Shown: positions 41,801 through 50,145, numbered from the stretch's first letter. The stretch is 64,000 nt of DNA from Amphiura filiformis (GCF_039555335.1 NC_092628.1:38586965-38650964); one strand, 5' to 3'. The notes: generated from the sequence alone by a model not told the origin. Translations and numbers: made by a program.

Positions 41801-42081
41801 TTCCCTGGTTGTATTCATTTTTAAGTAAGGTCCTATTAATTTTGTTTATTTATAAATGTATGCTATGCCTTAATCAGCTTATTCATTTTCATTTCATTTT
41901 ATTTCATTTCATTCGGCTGCGAAGCAGTTGACTACAAAGTTTCTCCATGTATTACGATTTGAAGCCAAGGTGGTAATGGCATTTGGCAGTAAAAAGTTGT
42001 CGAAGTCCCCCAACAGTTTTTGCACATTGGACAAGTAGGATGTTCTTTGCTTTCCAGGTAAAAAACAGCTTATGACTTACC
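25845..42081 (-). CDS. Type I receptor: 8 TSP1, 2 LamG, Ig, TM, long tail (19 exons)
   Basis: I joined 19 coding exons on splice sites and phase, with no conflict at any junction. The product is near 1,420 residues. Order: hydrophobic signal peptide; a 75-residue unassigned Cys-containing module; eight TSP1 repeats, each on one phase 1-1 exon; two LamG domains; one Ig domain; a 25-residue membrane span; a cytoplasmic tail of about 340 residues. TSP1 and LamG domains usually bind glycosaminoglycans or matrix ligands, so adhesion or guidance at the cell surface is a fair inference, but I know no named family with this order. The tail is rich in Ser, Lys and acidic residues and has no kinase or TIR domain. 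The first exon start is unresolved. Confidence 0.9.
26857..27345 (-). other. Receptor intron 18
   Basis: 489-bp intron. GGTTAGG/AGGGTTAG-like repeats lie at about 26930-26985. Nothing else recognised. Confidence 0.8.
27346..27463 (-). CDS. Receptor exon 18: transmembrane segment
   Basis: 118 nt, phase 1-2. VFALLVLMSVAMAFCFICAI continues VILSFCAPLRRR, a single membrane helix followed by a basic stop-transfer sequence. Confidence 0.92.
27464..28172 (-). other. Receptor intron 17 with a possible SINE relic
   Basis: Non-coding. At about 28005-28065 the minus strand reads GGGATCGATACCGGG, resembling a tRNA B box, so a decayed tRNA-type SINE end is possible but weak. Confidence 0.5.
28173..28314 (-). 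CDS. Receptor exon 17: Ig domain, second half
   Basis: 142 nt, phase 0-1. RLKEMNIDASGMYACQMRYG is the D.G.Y.C signature of the second Ig cysteine. A juxtamembrane stretch ends YKPP. Confidence 0.9.
28388..28712 (-). mobile_element. tRNA-derived SINE, about 325 bp
   Basis: On the minus strand it starts GGGCACGGTGGCTCAGTGG with an A box (about 28703-28688) and a clear B box GGGTTCGAGTCCC (28641-28629). The body contains CCTTGGGCAAGGCGCTTTG and the 3' part AAAGCGCTTTGAG and GCGCTATATAAAT, ending in an ATTTA/poly-A-like tail. The GCGCTATATAAA tail resembles that of LINE-mobilised SINEs in many animals. It sits in receptor intron 16. No clear target duplication was seen. Confidence 0.9.
28944..29380. 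mobile_element. MITE, 437 bp, in receptor intron 16
   Basis: Terminal inverted repeats TTAAAGCCATAATGTGTGAT and ATCACACATTATGACTTTAA match over about 25 bp with one mismatch. The interior contains repeated GACGTAAGA strings and is non-coding. The ends begin and finish with TTAA. Confidence 0.8.
29536..29687 (-). CDS. Receptor exon 16: Ig domain, first half
   Basis: 152 nt, phase 1-0. SGAWLRCNYSWAPQNEDIVI followed by KWLKW carries the first Ig cysteine and the core Trp. Ends LDLNDKIDREDN. Confidence 0.9.
30251..30581 (-). CDS. Receptor exon 15: LamG domain 2, remainder
   Basis: 331 nt, phase 0-1. SEWILLNVASQNFEGEIRVN, IIFVGGVNLP and GFVGRIYKISVG. The intron found in LamG 1 before GFVG is absent here, so one exon covers what exons 12 and 13 cover there. 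Confidence 0.9.
30920..31027. repeat. Triplicated 36-bp tandem repeat in an intron
   Basis: Three perfect or near-perfect copies of a 36-bp unit starting CACACTAAACGGAGAACGAA. It lies in receptor intron 14, between LamG exons. The reading frames it opens are artefacts of 36 being divisible by three. Confidence 0.93.
31088..31335 (-). CDS. Receptor exon 14: LamG domain 2, first part
   Basis: 248 nt, phase 1-0. LSLAFKAEMPDGVLVYIPG and VAVSLSKSRVVLTLNMG. It mirrors exon 11 in size and phase. Confidence 0.9.
31488..31610 (-). CDS. Receptor exon 13: LamG domain 1, end and linker
   Basis: 123 nt, phase 1-1. GFVGKIGALRVN matches the common LamG ending (GF.G.I..L..N). The linker follows: GAGLPLVSLNVGDEPGG. 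Confidence 0.88.
31881..32011. mobile_element. Palindromic MITE, 131 bp, beside a splice donor
   Basis: The ends AGGGATGAAATCAAAACACG and TCGAGTTCTGATTTCATCCC pair, and inner segments GGTTCCGCCCGGTTTC and GAAACCGGACGGAACC also pair. It starts 22 bp past the donor of exon 12. Confidence 0.85.
32034..32220 (-). CDS. Receptor exon 12: LamG domain 1, middle part
   Basis: 187 nt, phase 0-1. WNSAEIAVSGRTARIRVNNG, VRVDWDLKMYVGGTLP and DEIYLG are typical LamG strands. A palindromic MITE begins 22 bp past its donor. Confidence 0.9.
32399..32766. mobile_element. Harbinger-like MITE, 362 bp, TTA duplication
   Basis: The TIRs begin AGGTCCGTTCATACTACC and extend about 45 bp inward (CGCATTTGCGATGCGTTGC). 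TTA flanks both sides (32399-32401, 32764-32766), the 3-bp target typical of PIF/Harbinger. Inside, a 138-bp unit is repeated in tandem. It lies in receptor intron 11. Confidence 0.85.
33039..33286 (-). CDS. Receptor exon 11: LamG domain 1, first part
   Basis: 248 nt, phase 1-0. FLYIRFLSETLNGMLVLRR and YIGLDNGYVKLFV are the strand pattern of a laminin G fold. Same length and phases as exon 14, which starts the second LamG. Confidence 0.9.
33370..33545 (+). mobile_element. Decayed 3' tail of a LINE in receptor intron 10
   Basis: The plus strand encodes GRRRTSYYIQRA, then after a shift of frame IAALAKDRFTWRNLVI-YSAA and a stop. The pattern DR.TWRNLV...AA before the stop matches the C-terminus of a non-LTR retrotransposon RT protein and resembles the fragment at 41882-42056. 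Only the tail remains. Confidence 0.6.
33546..33998. other. Remainder of receptor intron 10
   Basis: Non-coding, with a short T-run near 33790. Nothing recognised. Confidence 0.5.
33999..34169 (-). CDS. Receptor exon 10: TSP1 repeat 8
   Basis: 171 nt, phase 1-1. WASWGEWGQCSVSCGEG, FRDRTCTDPAPEG, HCYDSPCA. Confidence 0.93.
34488..34643 (-). CDS. Receptor exon 9: TSP1 repeat 7
   Basis: 156 nt, phase 1-1. WGEWEEWGRCSSTCKGG, IRERGC, ICNYHKCPG. Short form like repeat 5. Confidence 0.92.
34644..35223. other. Receptor intron 8
   Basis: 580 bp, AT-rich with a C-run and A-run near 35085-35113. The texture is similar to other degraded repeats, but no boundary was found. Confidence 0.5.
35224..35394 (-). 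CDS. Receptor exon 8: TSP1 repeat 6
   Basis: 171 nt, phase 1-1. GGWTEWTKWAVCSETCGQG, YRQCINPRPEYGG and CNNGNCPG. Confidence 0.93.
35507..35662 (-). CDS. Receptor exon 7: TSP1 repeat 5
   Basis: 156 nt, phase 1-1. YTEWDPWSECSTTCNGG, VRYRSC, ICNVDVPCP. Short form of the repeat. Confidence 0.92.
35818..36012 (-). CDS. Receptor exon 6: TSP1 repeat 4
   Basis: 195 nt, phase 1-1. YSDWGEWTTCTAMCSEG and RVRQRVCDSPPP. The CS.TCG motif is altered to CTAMCSEG. Ends CRGVESLN. Confidence 0.9.
36013..36517. other. Receptor intron 5
   Basis: 505 bp of non-coding sequence. A weak inverted repeat lies at about 36245-36350 (TTTACTTTACCAATGAGCTTC against the CATTGGTAAA side). No gene. Confidence 0.5.
36518..36706 (-). 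CDS. Receptor exon 5: TSP1 repeat 3
   Basis: 189 nt, phase 1-1. LTPWSPWSECTPTL-CGEGVRASRRRC. The loop between the first Cys and CGEG is longer than in the neighbours, and the repeat ends EAGICP. Confidence 0.9.
36780..37144. mobile_element. MITE, 365 bp, with AAAACGTTTT motifs
   Basis: Inverted repeats of 22 bp start CCCAGCAAACACAAAACATT. The interior carries many AAAACGTTTT or AAAACATTTT palindromes. The same motif cluster recurs at about 41230-41560. It lies in receptor intron 4, 74 bp past the acceptor of exon 5 on the intron side. Confidence 0.85.
37517..37693 (-). CDS. Receptor exon 4: TSP1 repeat 2
   Basis: 177 nt, phase 1-1. WSIWGPWSGCSSNCGEG, then YRVRQCDNPRP, then CEGSTLEEGPC: a complete TSP1 repeat. 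Confidence 0.93.
37694..38789. other. First part of receptor intron 3
   Basis: Non-coding. Reading frames here are short and not protein-like. No repeat boundary could be fixed. Confidence 0.5.
38788..39049. mobile_element. MITE, 258 bp, TA-flanked
   Basis: The ends read CCGTAAAATTCCGTCTACAA and TAGACGGAATTCTACGG with inner CTCTAAACGAGG and its inverse CTCGTTTAGAG. TA flanks both sides. The termini match those of the 3.3-kb element at 21174-24489, so both belong to one family. Confidence 0.85.
39052..39149. repeat. Perfect palindrome, 45-bp arms, 8-nt loop
   Basis: The arms at 39052-39096 and 39105-39149 are exact reverse complements, beginning AGAGAGCTTACGATTTCC, around the loop CTATTCAA. 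It begins three bases past the TA border of the 258-bp MITE. Either it is a tiny palindromic MITE or a recent template-switch product. Confidence 0.95.
39501..39680 (-). CDS. Receptor exon 3: TSP1 repeat 1
   Basis: 180 nt, phase 1-1. WSPWSVWGDCSVTCGQG and RSRTC show the Trp ladder, CSVTCG and Arg layers of a thrombospondin type 1 repeat with six Cys. Confidence 0.93.
39681..40412. other. Receptor intron 2
   Basis: Non-coding. A (GTT)n run lies at about 39990-40032. Nothing else recognised. Confidence 0.6.
40413..40637 (-). CDS. Receptor exon 2: unassigned Cys-containing module
   Basis: 225 nt, phase 1-1, acceptor TGTGTACAG, donor CCAG|GTATGTT. It encodes 75 residues with four Cys, Met/Glu-rich at first (MMPPEMADALMLM), then CLGYTTCSREEL and FWFTYLCTRSGD-KECPG. 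It is not a TSP1 repeat and I recognise no named domain. Confidence 0.85.
40744..41082. mobile_element. MITE, 339 bp, in receptor intron 1
   Basis: Inverted repeats of about 32 bp begin TGGCACGCCACACCGGACAT. The interior contains tandem GAGAATGAAATAATAA and GCGAAAAAACTCGG units. No target duplication was confirmed. Confidence 0.85.
41230..41560. repeat. AAAACGTTTT-rich repeat, second copy
   Basis: Many AAAACGTTTT and AAAACATTTT palindromes recur, with phrases shared with the 36780-37144 MITE (ACATTTAA-ACATTTTCTGGCAACC). The ends are degraded. Confidence 0.55.
41882..42056 (-). mobile_element. 5'-truncated LINE tail with (GAAAT)n end
   Basis: The minus strand encodes PGKQRTSYLSNVQKLLGDF through TLASNRNTWRNFVVNCFAAE and a stop at 41921-41919, followed by GAAATGAAATAAAATGAAAT repeats. 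This is the extreme C-terminus and 3' tail of a non-LTR retrotransposon. It is in receptor intron 1 and its truncated 5' end is about 25 bp from the donor of exon 1. Confidence 0.75.
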
Positions 42082-42294
42082 CGATACTGAGAGACCTGTG
42101 TGAAAGAACACAAGGAAGCCAAATAGAAAGTACCGTAAAACTGTCCTCAGAAAAATCTGTTGACGAAAAACAGCAATATAGACTTGTAAAATACACAAGC
42201 AAAAACAAATAATGATACAATTTACTATAAAATGGATTTTTATCGATCCGTTACATTTACCGTTATTAATTCCTACCATTAAAAAACACGACAT
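42081..42294 (-). CDS. Receptor exon 1: signal peptide (start unresolved)
   Basis: The donor SVSG|GTAAGTC at 42081 is clear. It is preceded by the hydrophobic stretch LRYFLFGFLVFFHTGLS, a good signal peptide. In-frame ATGs lie at 42294 and 42279, but they would add a second hydrophobic segment. A short upstream exon joining at CAACAG|ATTTTTCTG is an alternative, so the 5' limit is provisional. Confidence 0.6.
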
Positions 42295-43140
42295 TTAAGC
42301 TTACAAACCATTCTTTAGCAGTTCAAGATACGTCTAAAAACGCTGTTCATATCCACCAAGCTAAATTAACTGTAAAAATGTTCTGTCCTCAGCTTGAAGA
42401 ACACTAATTTCGAAGGTATAATCCATATTTAGTTGAATTTGTTGTAATTTTCTCGATCCAGTACAAAAACATGCATTATTTTTGTATTTACAATACGCGT
42501 AAGAAAATTGCGTATTCCGAAACGCGCTGGGGACGTGCGTCATGCCGGAAAATTCGCGAGCGCCACACAGCGCTGGTGACGCGAAGCCACGCCTTGATTA
42601 ATTGGACGATTATTGGCCGTGACAGAGATTCAACTCTGAAAATATCTTTAGAGTCACAAGCAGGGACCGTTTAGGCGGCCATGTACGGCCCCTGCTTGCA
42701 TAAAATGAAAGACCAAAGTGATTTGCTCATCCGGACGATCGTAAAAGTCATCAAAATTCAGATTTTGGTACCTTTGTTTTTTGTCATATAGGTGGTTCAG
42801 CTGAAAGCTGTGTAAAGACAAAATAAGGCATTTACATGAATCTGTTATTTATATACTGACAGTAGGCCTATATAAATTAGCTACGTATTTGAATGGGGCT
42901 TGAACTTCGTCAATACTGCTGCTTGCTTTGTTTTTTGCTAAATATTTTATTTCAAAATTACCAAATAACATTTGAATGACTTATCTTTCACTTTTAAGCA
43001 AATTATAAACAATTTTAATTTTTTACACTTGCGCTGGGATCACTGAATGGAACTTTAAATCATGAAATTAGTCCTTAAAACTGTAGGCCTAACTGATATT
43101 TGCCTTTCAATATGAATCCTTATTTCGCATAACTTTATGC
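42295..43140. other. Region upstream of the receptor gene
   Basis: Contains a CpG-rich patch at about 42510-42620 (GCGCTGG, CGCGAGCGCC, GACGCGAAG), the only such patch nearby, which could hold the receptor promoter. No TATA box is evident. The rest is AT-rich non-coding sequence. Confidence 0.35.
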
Positions 43141-43142
43141 AG

Positions 43143-43765
<623 letters not shown>

Positions 43766-44119
43766 CTACTAACTATTGGTGCACTCACATGATTTTGGTA
43801 GTAGGAAACATGATTAATCAGGGATCAATTAATCATGTATTTTTTTTTCCAATAAATGTTTTCGGGCAAAACGTTGCTTCAAATATTGTCACGAATAATG
43901 AATGCAACAGTTGTAAATCACTAAATCATGTCTTTCTTGGTGTTTTGAAAAGTGACATATTGCATTTATAGAATTCAAACTTTTCAGGAATCCCTGTTAC
44001 GTTTCTTATCATTCAACCAATGTGTCAATGTGAAGGCACAGAAACCTGTTCAGGTTGTTCACCTTCAGGGAAAGCATGAATAACCCTGTATATGTATTTA
44101 ACAGAATTTAATATTATTC

Positions 44120-44292
44120 ACAGAATGATATCGGAAGCGTCTCGTAAACCTGAGTTCGTGGGTTCGATACCCGGGTGGGATCATTTTCCTCACGGTACAA
44201 CGACGAAACAATTGAAACCTGTGAAATTAGATGAATGTCACTTTCTACTTACAAGGCGATGTCCTTACCTTGGTCCCGACATTCACTTATGA
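44120..44292 (+). mobile_element. Possible tRNA-derived SINE remnant
   Basis: The B-box-like GGGTTCGATACCC at about 44160 is followed by a SINE-like body ending AAGGCGATGTCCTTACC. The A box is not clear. Confidence 0.4.
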
Positions 44293-44564
44293 AAATTCAA
44301 TTCAAATAATTATACCAAAACAAATACCAAAGTAAGGCCGCCCATGAATAGTGCTCATGTGAAGGCTGGCAATATATAGTGACAATATTTACTCATGCTA
44401 TGTCCCTAACTTCACCCAAATTATTTCAATATATAAAATTCCATCAAATGGACATCATGTCACTTTTATTTAAATAAAATGTAACGAAGTGTAATAATGG
44501 TAAGCGAGCTCGGGCAAAGTGGCATATTAGTGACATAATATATATATTATTAAGTGAGGAAGTG

Positions 44565-44640
44565 AGAATATCAGAACCAGCTGGGTTTCGAACCTATGCT
44601 CTCTGGAGTTCCGGTCTTAGCAGAACTTGTTAATAGTAAT
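44565..44640 (-). repeat. Possible B-box-bearing SINE fragment
   Basis: On the minus strand AGCATAGGTTCGAAACCC has a good B-box core, but no A box or body could be placed. Confidence 0.3.
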
Positions 44641-44690
44641 AAACACAAGTTCATGGTGGGATATATTGCATATACCAGTATATAAAAGAA

Positions 44691-45031
44691 TAGGGGGTAC
44701 TACACCCCTCGATAAATTTGTGTCTATTGTTGCATTTTTATCAAAAACTATTAACACAGTGGTATAACAAAAGTTATGTATATTATTGGGGGCAAGGAAT
44801 CCAATTACTACACTGGAATTTCAGTGACCCAAGACAAGCGGTTCATTATTTATGATAAGAAAAGATGTACCACTAGAATGTACCTCATTTCCTATGCCGC
44901 TTGTCTTGAGTCACTGAAATTTCAGTGTAGTAATTGGATTCCGTGCCCCAATAATATACATAACTTTTGTTACCAGTGTGTTATTATTTTTCGAGAAAAA
45001 TGCAAAAATATTCCCAACGAATTTACCCTTA
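44691..45031. mobile_element. TACTACACCCC-type MITE, copy A (degraded)
   Basis: Starts GGGGGTACTACACCCCTCG. The arms pair over about 130 bp (AAAAGTTATGTATATTATTGG and the inverse CCAATAATATACATAACTTTTG). The right terminus has decayed. Family members are at 50677-51024 and 60232-60516. Confidence 0.75.
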
Positions 45032-46997
45032 AATTTTCAACCTTTATACTAGGATTAAGTAAAAGGGTTTTCCTTATGTGGGCTATTATTTCATTATCTT
45101 TTTTCTTCAATGAGGAGTTAGTTTGTTTTTATGACAGAGTGCCAATATGACAAAAGAATAGTATCGGTATGTATTTCATGTTAGTTTTTTATAGATCTCC
45201 CGAGCAAAGTACATATAATGTACTTGTACTTATACAGGTAGTGTACACATACAAAACATGGATATATGTAAATATCAGACATATAAATTTCCCAGAATTT
45301 CCAGACCCTTTAATTGTGATTATGTTAATTTATTGTCAGTTGAGTTGGCCAGTTTATTTACCTGTTGGATTTTCAACTTGTCACCCGGTGACCTGAGATG
45401 ACAATAATACCTTTGATATTTTGATATTTACCTGTTCCTTGAACCATGCAAGAAAGTTACATGCTTGAACCAAGGTGAATCTTTTGTCATTTAAATCAAC
45501 CACCTTATCACGTGGAGAGCTTAAATTCTGAACAGCATTGTCACGGTGGCATGCCATTAATAGGTTCGCCAATGCATAACAATTTTCAATGTATTGTTGA
45601 CGAATTATTTATGTGGCTATGGTACACAGCTGATTTCTTGTATATATTAACATACAATTGCAAAATAATATTTTGCAAAGTTTTTGGTAGTAGTCCGACT
45701 TTAACCGTGAAGAAATGGTTTAAAAGTGGATGTCGATCTCATACTATTTTGGACACTGAGCTGCATGTCATGTGCCCGTGAACTACCATTTGAACAACCT
45801 GTTGTGACACTGAATAAGACACGGATCTATCTGGTGGAAACCAATACAATAGACCCAACAGGTGCATTGATAAAGGTAAGCGATATGTACGATGACATTC
45901 TATAAATATCTCACTTTTTATGTAACACGTTATATCATTTCTTAAGTTAAATAGGCCATATTGCTATTTTTGCATCAGCTGAGTTGAACACGATATCATT
46001 ATTTTTTTTAACATAGTGGCAATATGTAGCCTATACTTTCAGTTTCGCATGTTTTATTAATGGTTCTTAAATGCAACATTCAGTATATTGTACGTGTTTT
46101 ATTTCTAGTTGATCAATATTACACCATAAATCATAATAGTAAACAATGCCCCAAATGCCTGCGGTGTGTAGTGTTCACAAAAGAAAATCGAGAAATACAA
46201 GGCTATATATATTGGCAGAAAGTCAACTTTGGTATTAATGTTGCCATAAAATATGTTGAACATTATTACTTTTTGGTATTATAAAAGCAATCGAATTTAA
46301 TCCCCTATTTCATAATCATAGCATGTAACTAGTAGGCTATACTTAAAATAAATGCAAAAAAGTGGACCATTATTTAAGGCAGGTTCAGAGGGGAGAGTGT
46401 CATAGCTATGTTTGCACTCAAATATTGAGACAAATAAAGCTGATACACAAGAGAATGATATGGGTTCTATTAAAACAAAGCTTGATTAAGGGATGTCATT
46501 TCCAACCTATGTGCATGATTTTTCCTAGGATAAGGAATGCACCCGAAACTTGTTTTTCATATATTATTGGTCTTAACTCAAGAACCGGAAAACCAATGGA
46601 AATATAAATGCATGCGATTATTGGCTTCCTTGACTCATTTCCTATTTGATCAATGTATTAATAGTAAGAAGTACATTGCAGATGGTTAAAACTGGACAAA
46701 TATTGGTTCATGCCATCCATCCCACTCTCTTTAACAACAACATAATTTGTGGTTGCCAATTGGCTTATAGCCAACCATATTTTAGTGTATACTTGGAAAT
46801 CTTTCTTCCGATATACGCATATAAAAGCAATATTTGATATACTTCTTTCTTTGAAATTTTTACATGGCACGGTAAATGGCAGTGCAATTTCACTACACAT
46901 ATAACGTACGCTTTCCAGTGCCTGCACTACCAATCTCTTTACATTACTGTTAATTTACGCTTTAATATTTTATGATGAAAACGAATCGCCACCACAT
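45032..46997. other. Non-coding stretch with one coding-like fragment
   Basis: Mostly AT-rich sequence without a recognisable gene. One minus-strand fragment at 45431-45600 looks protein-like and is listed separately. Confidence 0.45.
45431..45598 (-). pseudogene. Protein-like fragment of unknown family
   Basis: The minus strand reads QQYIENCYALANLLMACHRD, then KRFTLVQACNFLAWFKEQ, followed by a donor-like GTAAATATC. The composition looks like real protein, but an in-frame stop lies a few codons upstream and no acceptor AG precedes the frame. A truncated transposase or pseudogene fragment is as likely as an exon. I do not recognise the family. Confidence 0.25.
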
Positions 46998-47301
46998 CAG
47001 CGGCGTAGCTGGGATTTTTTCCGGGGGGGGGGCAAGCCTGTATGGGGCGGGGGCCCAAATCTACCAAATTTCCCTGCACTGGGGGGCAAATAGACAATTT
47101 TGCCAGGCTTATTGATAATAATCGTAAAATATTGCATATCGTATCTCTCTGCCCTCCTCTCCTCTCTCTCTCTCTCTTTTTCCTCTTTCTCCTCCTTTTC
47201 CTATTTTCCTTGCACTAGGGGCGGGGGCCCAAATAGGCAATTTTGCCAGGGGAGGGGCAATTGCCCCCCTGCCCCCCGGCAGCTACGCCACTGCACCACA
47301 T
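46990..47301. mobile_element. hAT-like MITE, 296 bp, 8-bp target duplication
   Basis: The ends CAGCGGCGTAGCTGG and CAGCTACGCCACTG form inverted repeats and carry the CA-G...C-TG form of hAT termini. CACCACAT is duplicated exactly at 46990-46997 and 47294-47301. The G-rich interior (GGGGCAAATAGACAATTTTGCC) and a CT-rich tract are non-coding. Confidence 0.92.
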
Positions 47302-47502
47302 TTATCTAATTATTTACCGTACTATAAATCTGAATATTTCCCACTTTTATCACTGAGCTCTAGAATATTATTACTGTATTATCTCTCAGTAAACTCGCAC
47401 CCGTATCAGGTATTGTAGTGTATCGGATCGACTTCATTAGTACTACTCTCCAAACATTTTTTTCTGTTATCTCATACCCGTCAACAAATCACATCATGAC
47501 CA

Positions 47503-47632
47503 ACTGATTTGTGACTTGATTTTTTGATTTGGTGACTTTGCTTGACTTGCAACTTTTTCAAAATGACTTGCTTGTGACTTGGACAAAATGACCTGTGACT
47601 TGACCTTAACTTGCACAAAATGACTTGTTACC
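47503..47632. repeat. Degenerate TGACTTG tandem repeat
   Basis: TGACTTG recurs about a dozen times with variable spacers such as CAAAATGACTTG. Low complexity, non-coding. Confidence 0.75.
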
Positions 47633-47803
47633 ATATCTGCATCTTCTACAAGTCCTTACCAGTATTTGTGTGAAAATGTGACAAATTTTCTTCATTCACT
47701 GCGTTGTCATTTTTAAAGACATTTCTTGATTTGGTCCACTTAAGAACATTGCTATTATATGAGAATGTTCTTAAATAAATTCAATTCATTTGGATTTGTT
47801 TAA

Positions 47804-49047
47804 GGGGGAATAATACCCTGATTTTCATCAGTACCCCTCTTCTTTTTTTTCTTGCAAATTTATGAACTACATAAATATGTTCATCATCTCATGTCCTAAA
47901 CTTATAAAATATCTCTACCTACAAAGTGATTTTAAACCATTTTAGAAAATCATTTTAGCCCTACATATTTTTTTGTTTACTGTATCCTGGTAACTGAGAT
48001 GTGTGTTTCATAACAAACCATAATTTATTCTATTGAACATGTCCAAGTAGAATACATGAATAGAATACATTAAATCCTTTGTTATACTATCTATAGAAAT
48101 GTACTCACTGATTATAACACTGAATAAATTAAATATGCCTAATCTCTTCCACATAGACAATTTAATACTACAACATGTATGTATCTTCTATAATGTGTTG
48201 TTAGGAAAAGAGATTAAAAAAGGCTATAAGGTCATCAAAGGTCAGGTTATAGGTCAATTGGTTCAGGTCAAATTCAGGCATCAATTTTGAATACATGTGA
48301 TAGTCTGTGATATCATACATGTCATAATGAGGCATCAATTTTGATATTTTGTCTGTTAATGGATATATAATGGAAATGTGTGAGGTGGATATACTAAAAT
48401 ACCTTGGGATGTAAATGGTGAGTACAATTTAGATTGCCTAGTTGAGATGGATTGGGCAAATAAATATAAAATAGTTACCAAAATCACAAAAATGAAGCTT
48501 ACGGAAAACTAACTAATATGGTGGTATAGGTGACAAAAAATACAATCTTTTTCAACATTGCTGTAGTGTGGTTGTGGTAACCTGTTACCTATGGCTTAAT
48601 TAAGTTTCAGTGAAATAGTGTCGCAAGTTCAAAATACAAAATATAGCTCAACATTGAAAATAGAAGCATTTTAACCGGTTCGTTTTTTGATAGTTGTGGA
48701 GCACCAAGTTCATGAAGTCATAAAAGAAATCAGGGACCACATATTCCCATTTTATATATCAACATTATTTCCCTAATGTGTTAGCAACACATATCCAAAA
48801 TTTTAACGAAATCCGTTAATAGTAAGCTTTCCAAAATGAAGTGAATTTATAAAACATCAGTGATGTACCACTTTTTGGCTTATACCATTAGCAGCATGTA
48901 CGCGTCATTGATACTGATGCCACCAATTGAACGAGAAGATTTGCCCCTTCATTTTGCATACCACTTTGTCCAATTTCTTTTACTCATTTCTTCACAAAAT
49001 GCAAAAAAATGCAAAAAAAAAAAAAAATGCAATGGGTGTAGTACCCC
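47804..49047. mobile_element. Possible long member of the TACTACACCC family
   Basis: TTAA occurs at 47800-47803 and 49048-49051. The right end GGGTGTAGTACCCC matches the family exactly. The left end GGGGGAATAATACCC matches only loosely. If real it is a 1.24-kb relative of the 350-bp MITEs; otherwise only the right end (about 48980-49047) belongs to it. Confidence 0.4.
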
Positions 49048-49051
49048 TTAA

Positions 49052-49858
49052 CAACATTTTCCTATAATTTTAATGGACAATCCTGATGAATCTATTTGCG
49101 GGTTTAGCACATTGCTATTTGTCAATTTTGAATCAAAGAAACCATTTAAAAATCTGAAACATGAAGAGAGGCAAGGAAACAGCAGTCCCTTGTCTTCATA
49201 TGAAATTGTGTAATTTGCTGCAAACAAGGAAAAGAGAGTTCAATTAAACGTATTTATTTTGCTCAATATCGCATATTCATGGTTCATTGCGGCTTTCTCA
49301 CCTATATAATTTGACAACCATGCACTCAACTTTTAATTGACAATATAATTGGTCTGCATTTAATGTTGTCATTTTCACGTCAATAGTTTCAAATATGTAT
49401 GTTGATTTTATTTAAATCAAATCATATAGTAGACTGGTTCTATTTTGGACAAATCGCGTTCCAATCGGCAAGTTTGCGTAAAAGCTGGCAACCAGCTTAT
49501 TTTTGTTAATTTGGGTAGGCCCTATACTGAACTCGAATCTGTTAATGTGTTATCTGCCAAGCAGTATTTTGAGACCGGGACTCTCAAAGGATCCCATAGG
49601 ATCGCGTCGAATAGTGGCAAAAATTAATTCTATTCCAATAGCACATTCAAACATGTCAAATTATTAAAGTGTCTGGCCCCACGGATCCCAGAAATGTAAT
49701 GTTTGTGCGTGCACCACTATATATTATAGTTTATATTTAATAAGTTACGGGGCATAAAAGGTCTTAAGGTCGATTTGCTTGTCGTGTATGAGTCAAAAGT
49801 CAACGTTGCTCCAGTTTTCGTAAAAGTCGAAGCAACTTGTTAACCTAGCTTAGAGGTT
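49052..49858. other. Non-coding stretch
   Basis: Short reading frames only, no recognised gene or repeat. Confidence 0.45.
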
Positions 49859-50006
49859 TCAGAAAAGAATAGTTTGCACTATCTGCGATGTCTAGTTAGC
49901 ATGTTACACAGCAAAGATATGTCGGATGGATTCAATAGCATTTGTATTTATTTATCATCTATCTTTTGAACTTCAGATCGCAGATAGTAAAAACTATTCT
50001 TTTCCT
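49859..50006. mobile_element. Short inverted-repeat element
   Basis: AGAAAAGAATAGTTTGCACT and its counterpart AAAAACTATTCTTTTCCTG pair, together with CTATCTGCGAT and ATCGCAGATAG. About 148 bp in all. A MITE remnant is likely. Confidence 0.55.
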
Positions 50007-50057
50007 GAATCCCTTGAACTTGAGGAACAGTTTGCATCGATTTTTACGAAAATCGGA

Positions 50058-50145
50058 GGGATTAGAACCCACGACCTCGAGCTACCTCGTGATTATGGGT
50101 CTTCAACTGATGCGTCACCGTGTCACCACTCGGTGGAGCAGCCAT
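50058..50145 (-). repeat. tRNA-like sequence, probable SINE head
   Basis: The minus strand carries GGTCGTGGGTTCTAATCCC (B-box-like) preceded by CATCAGTTGAAGACCCATAATC and a GTGGTGACACGGTGACG A-box region. The stems are imperfect, so it is a tRNA-derived repeat rather than a working tRNA. Confidence 0.45.
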
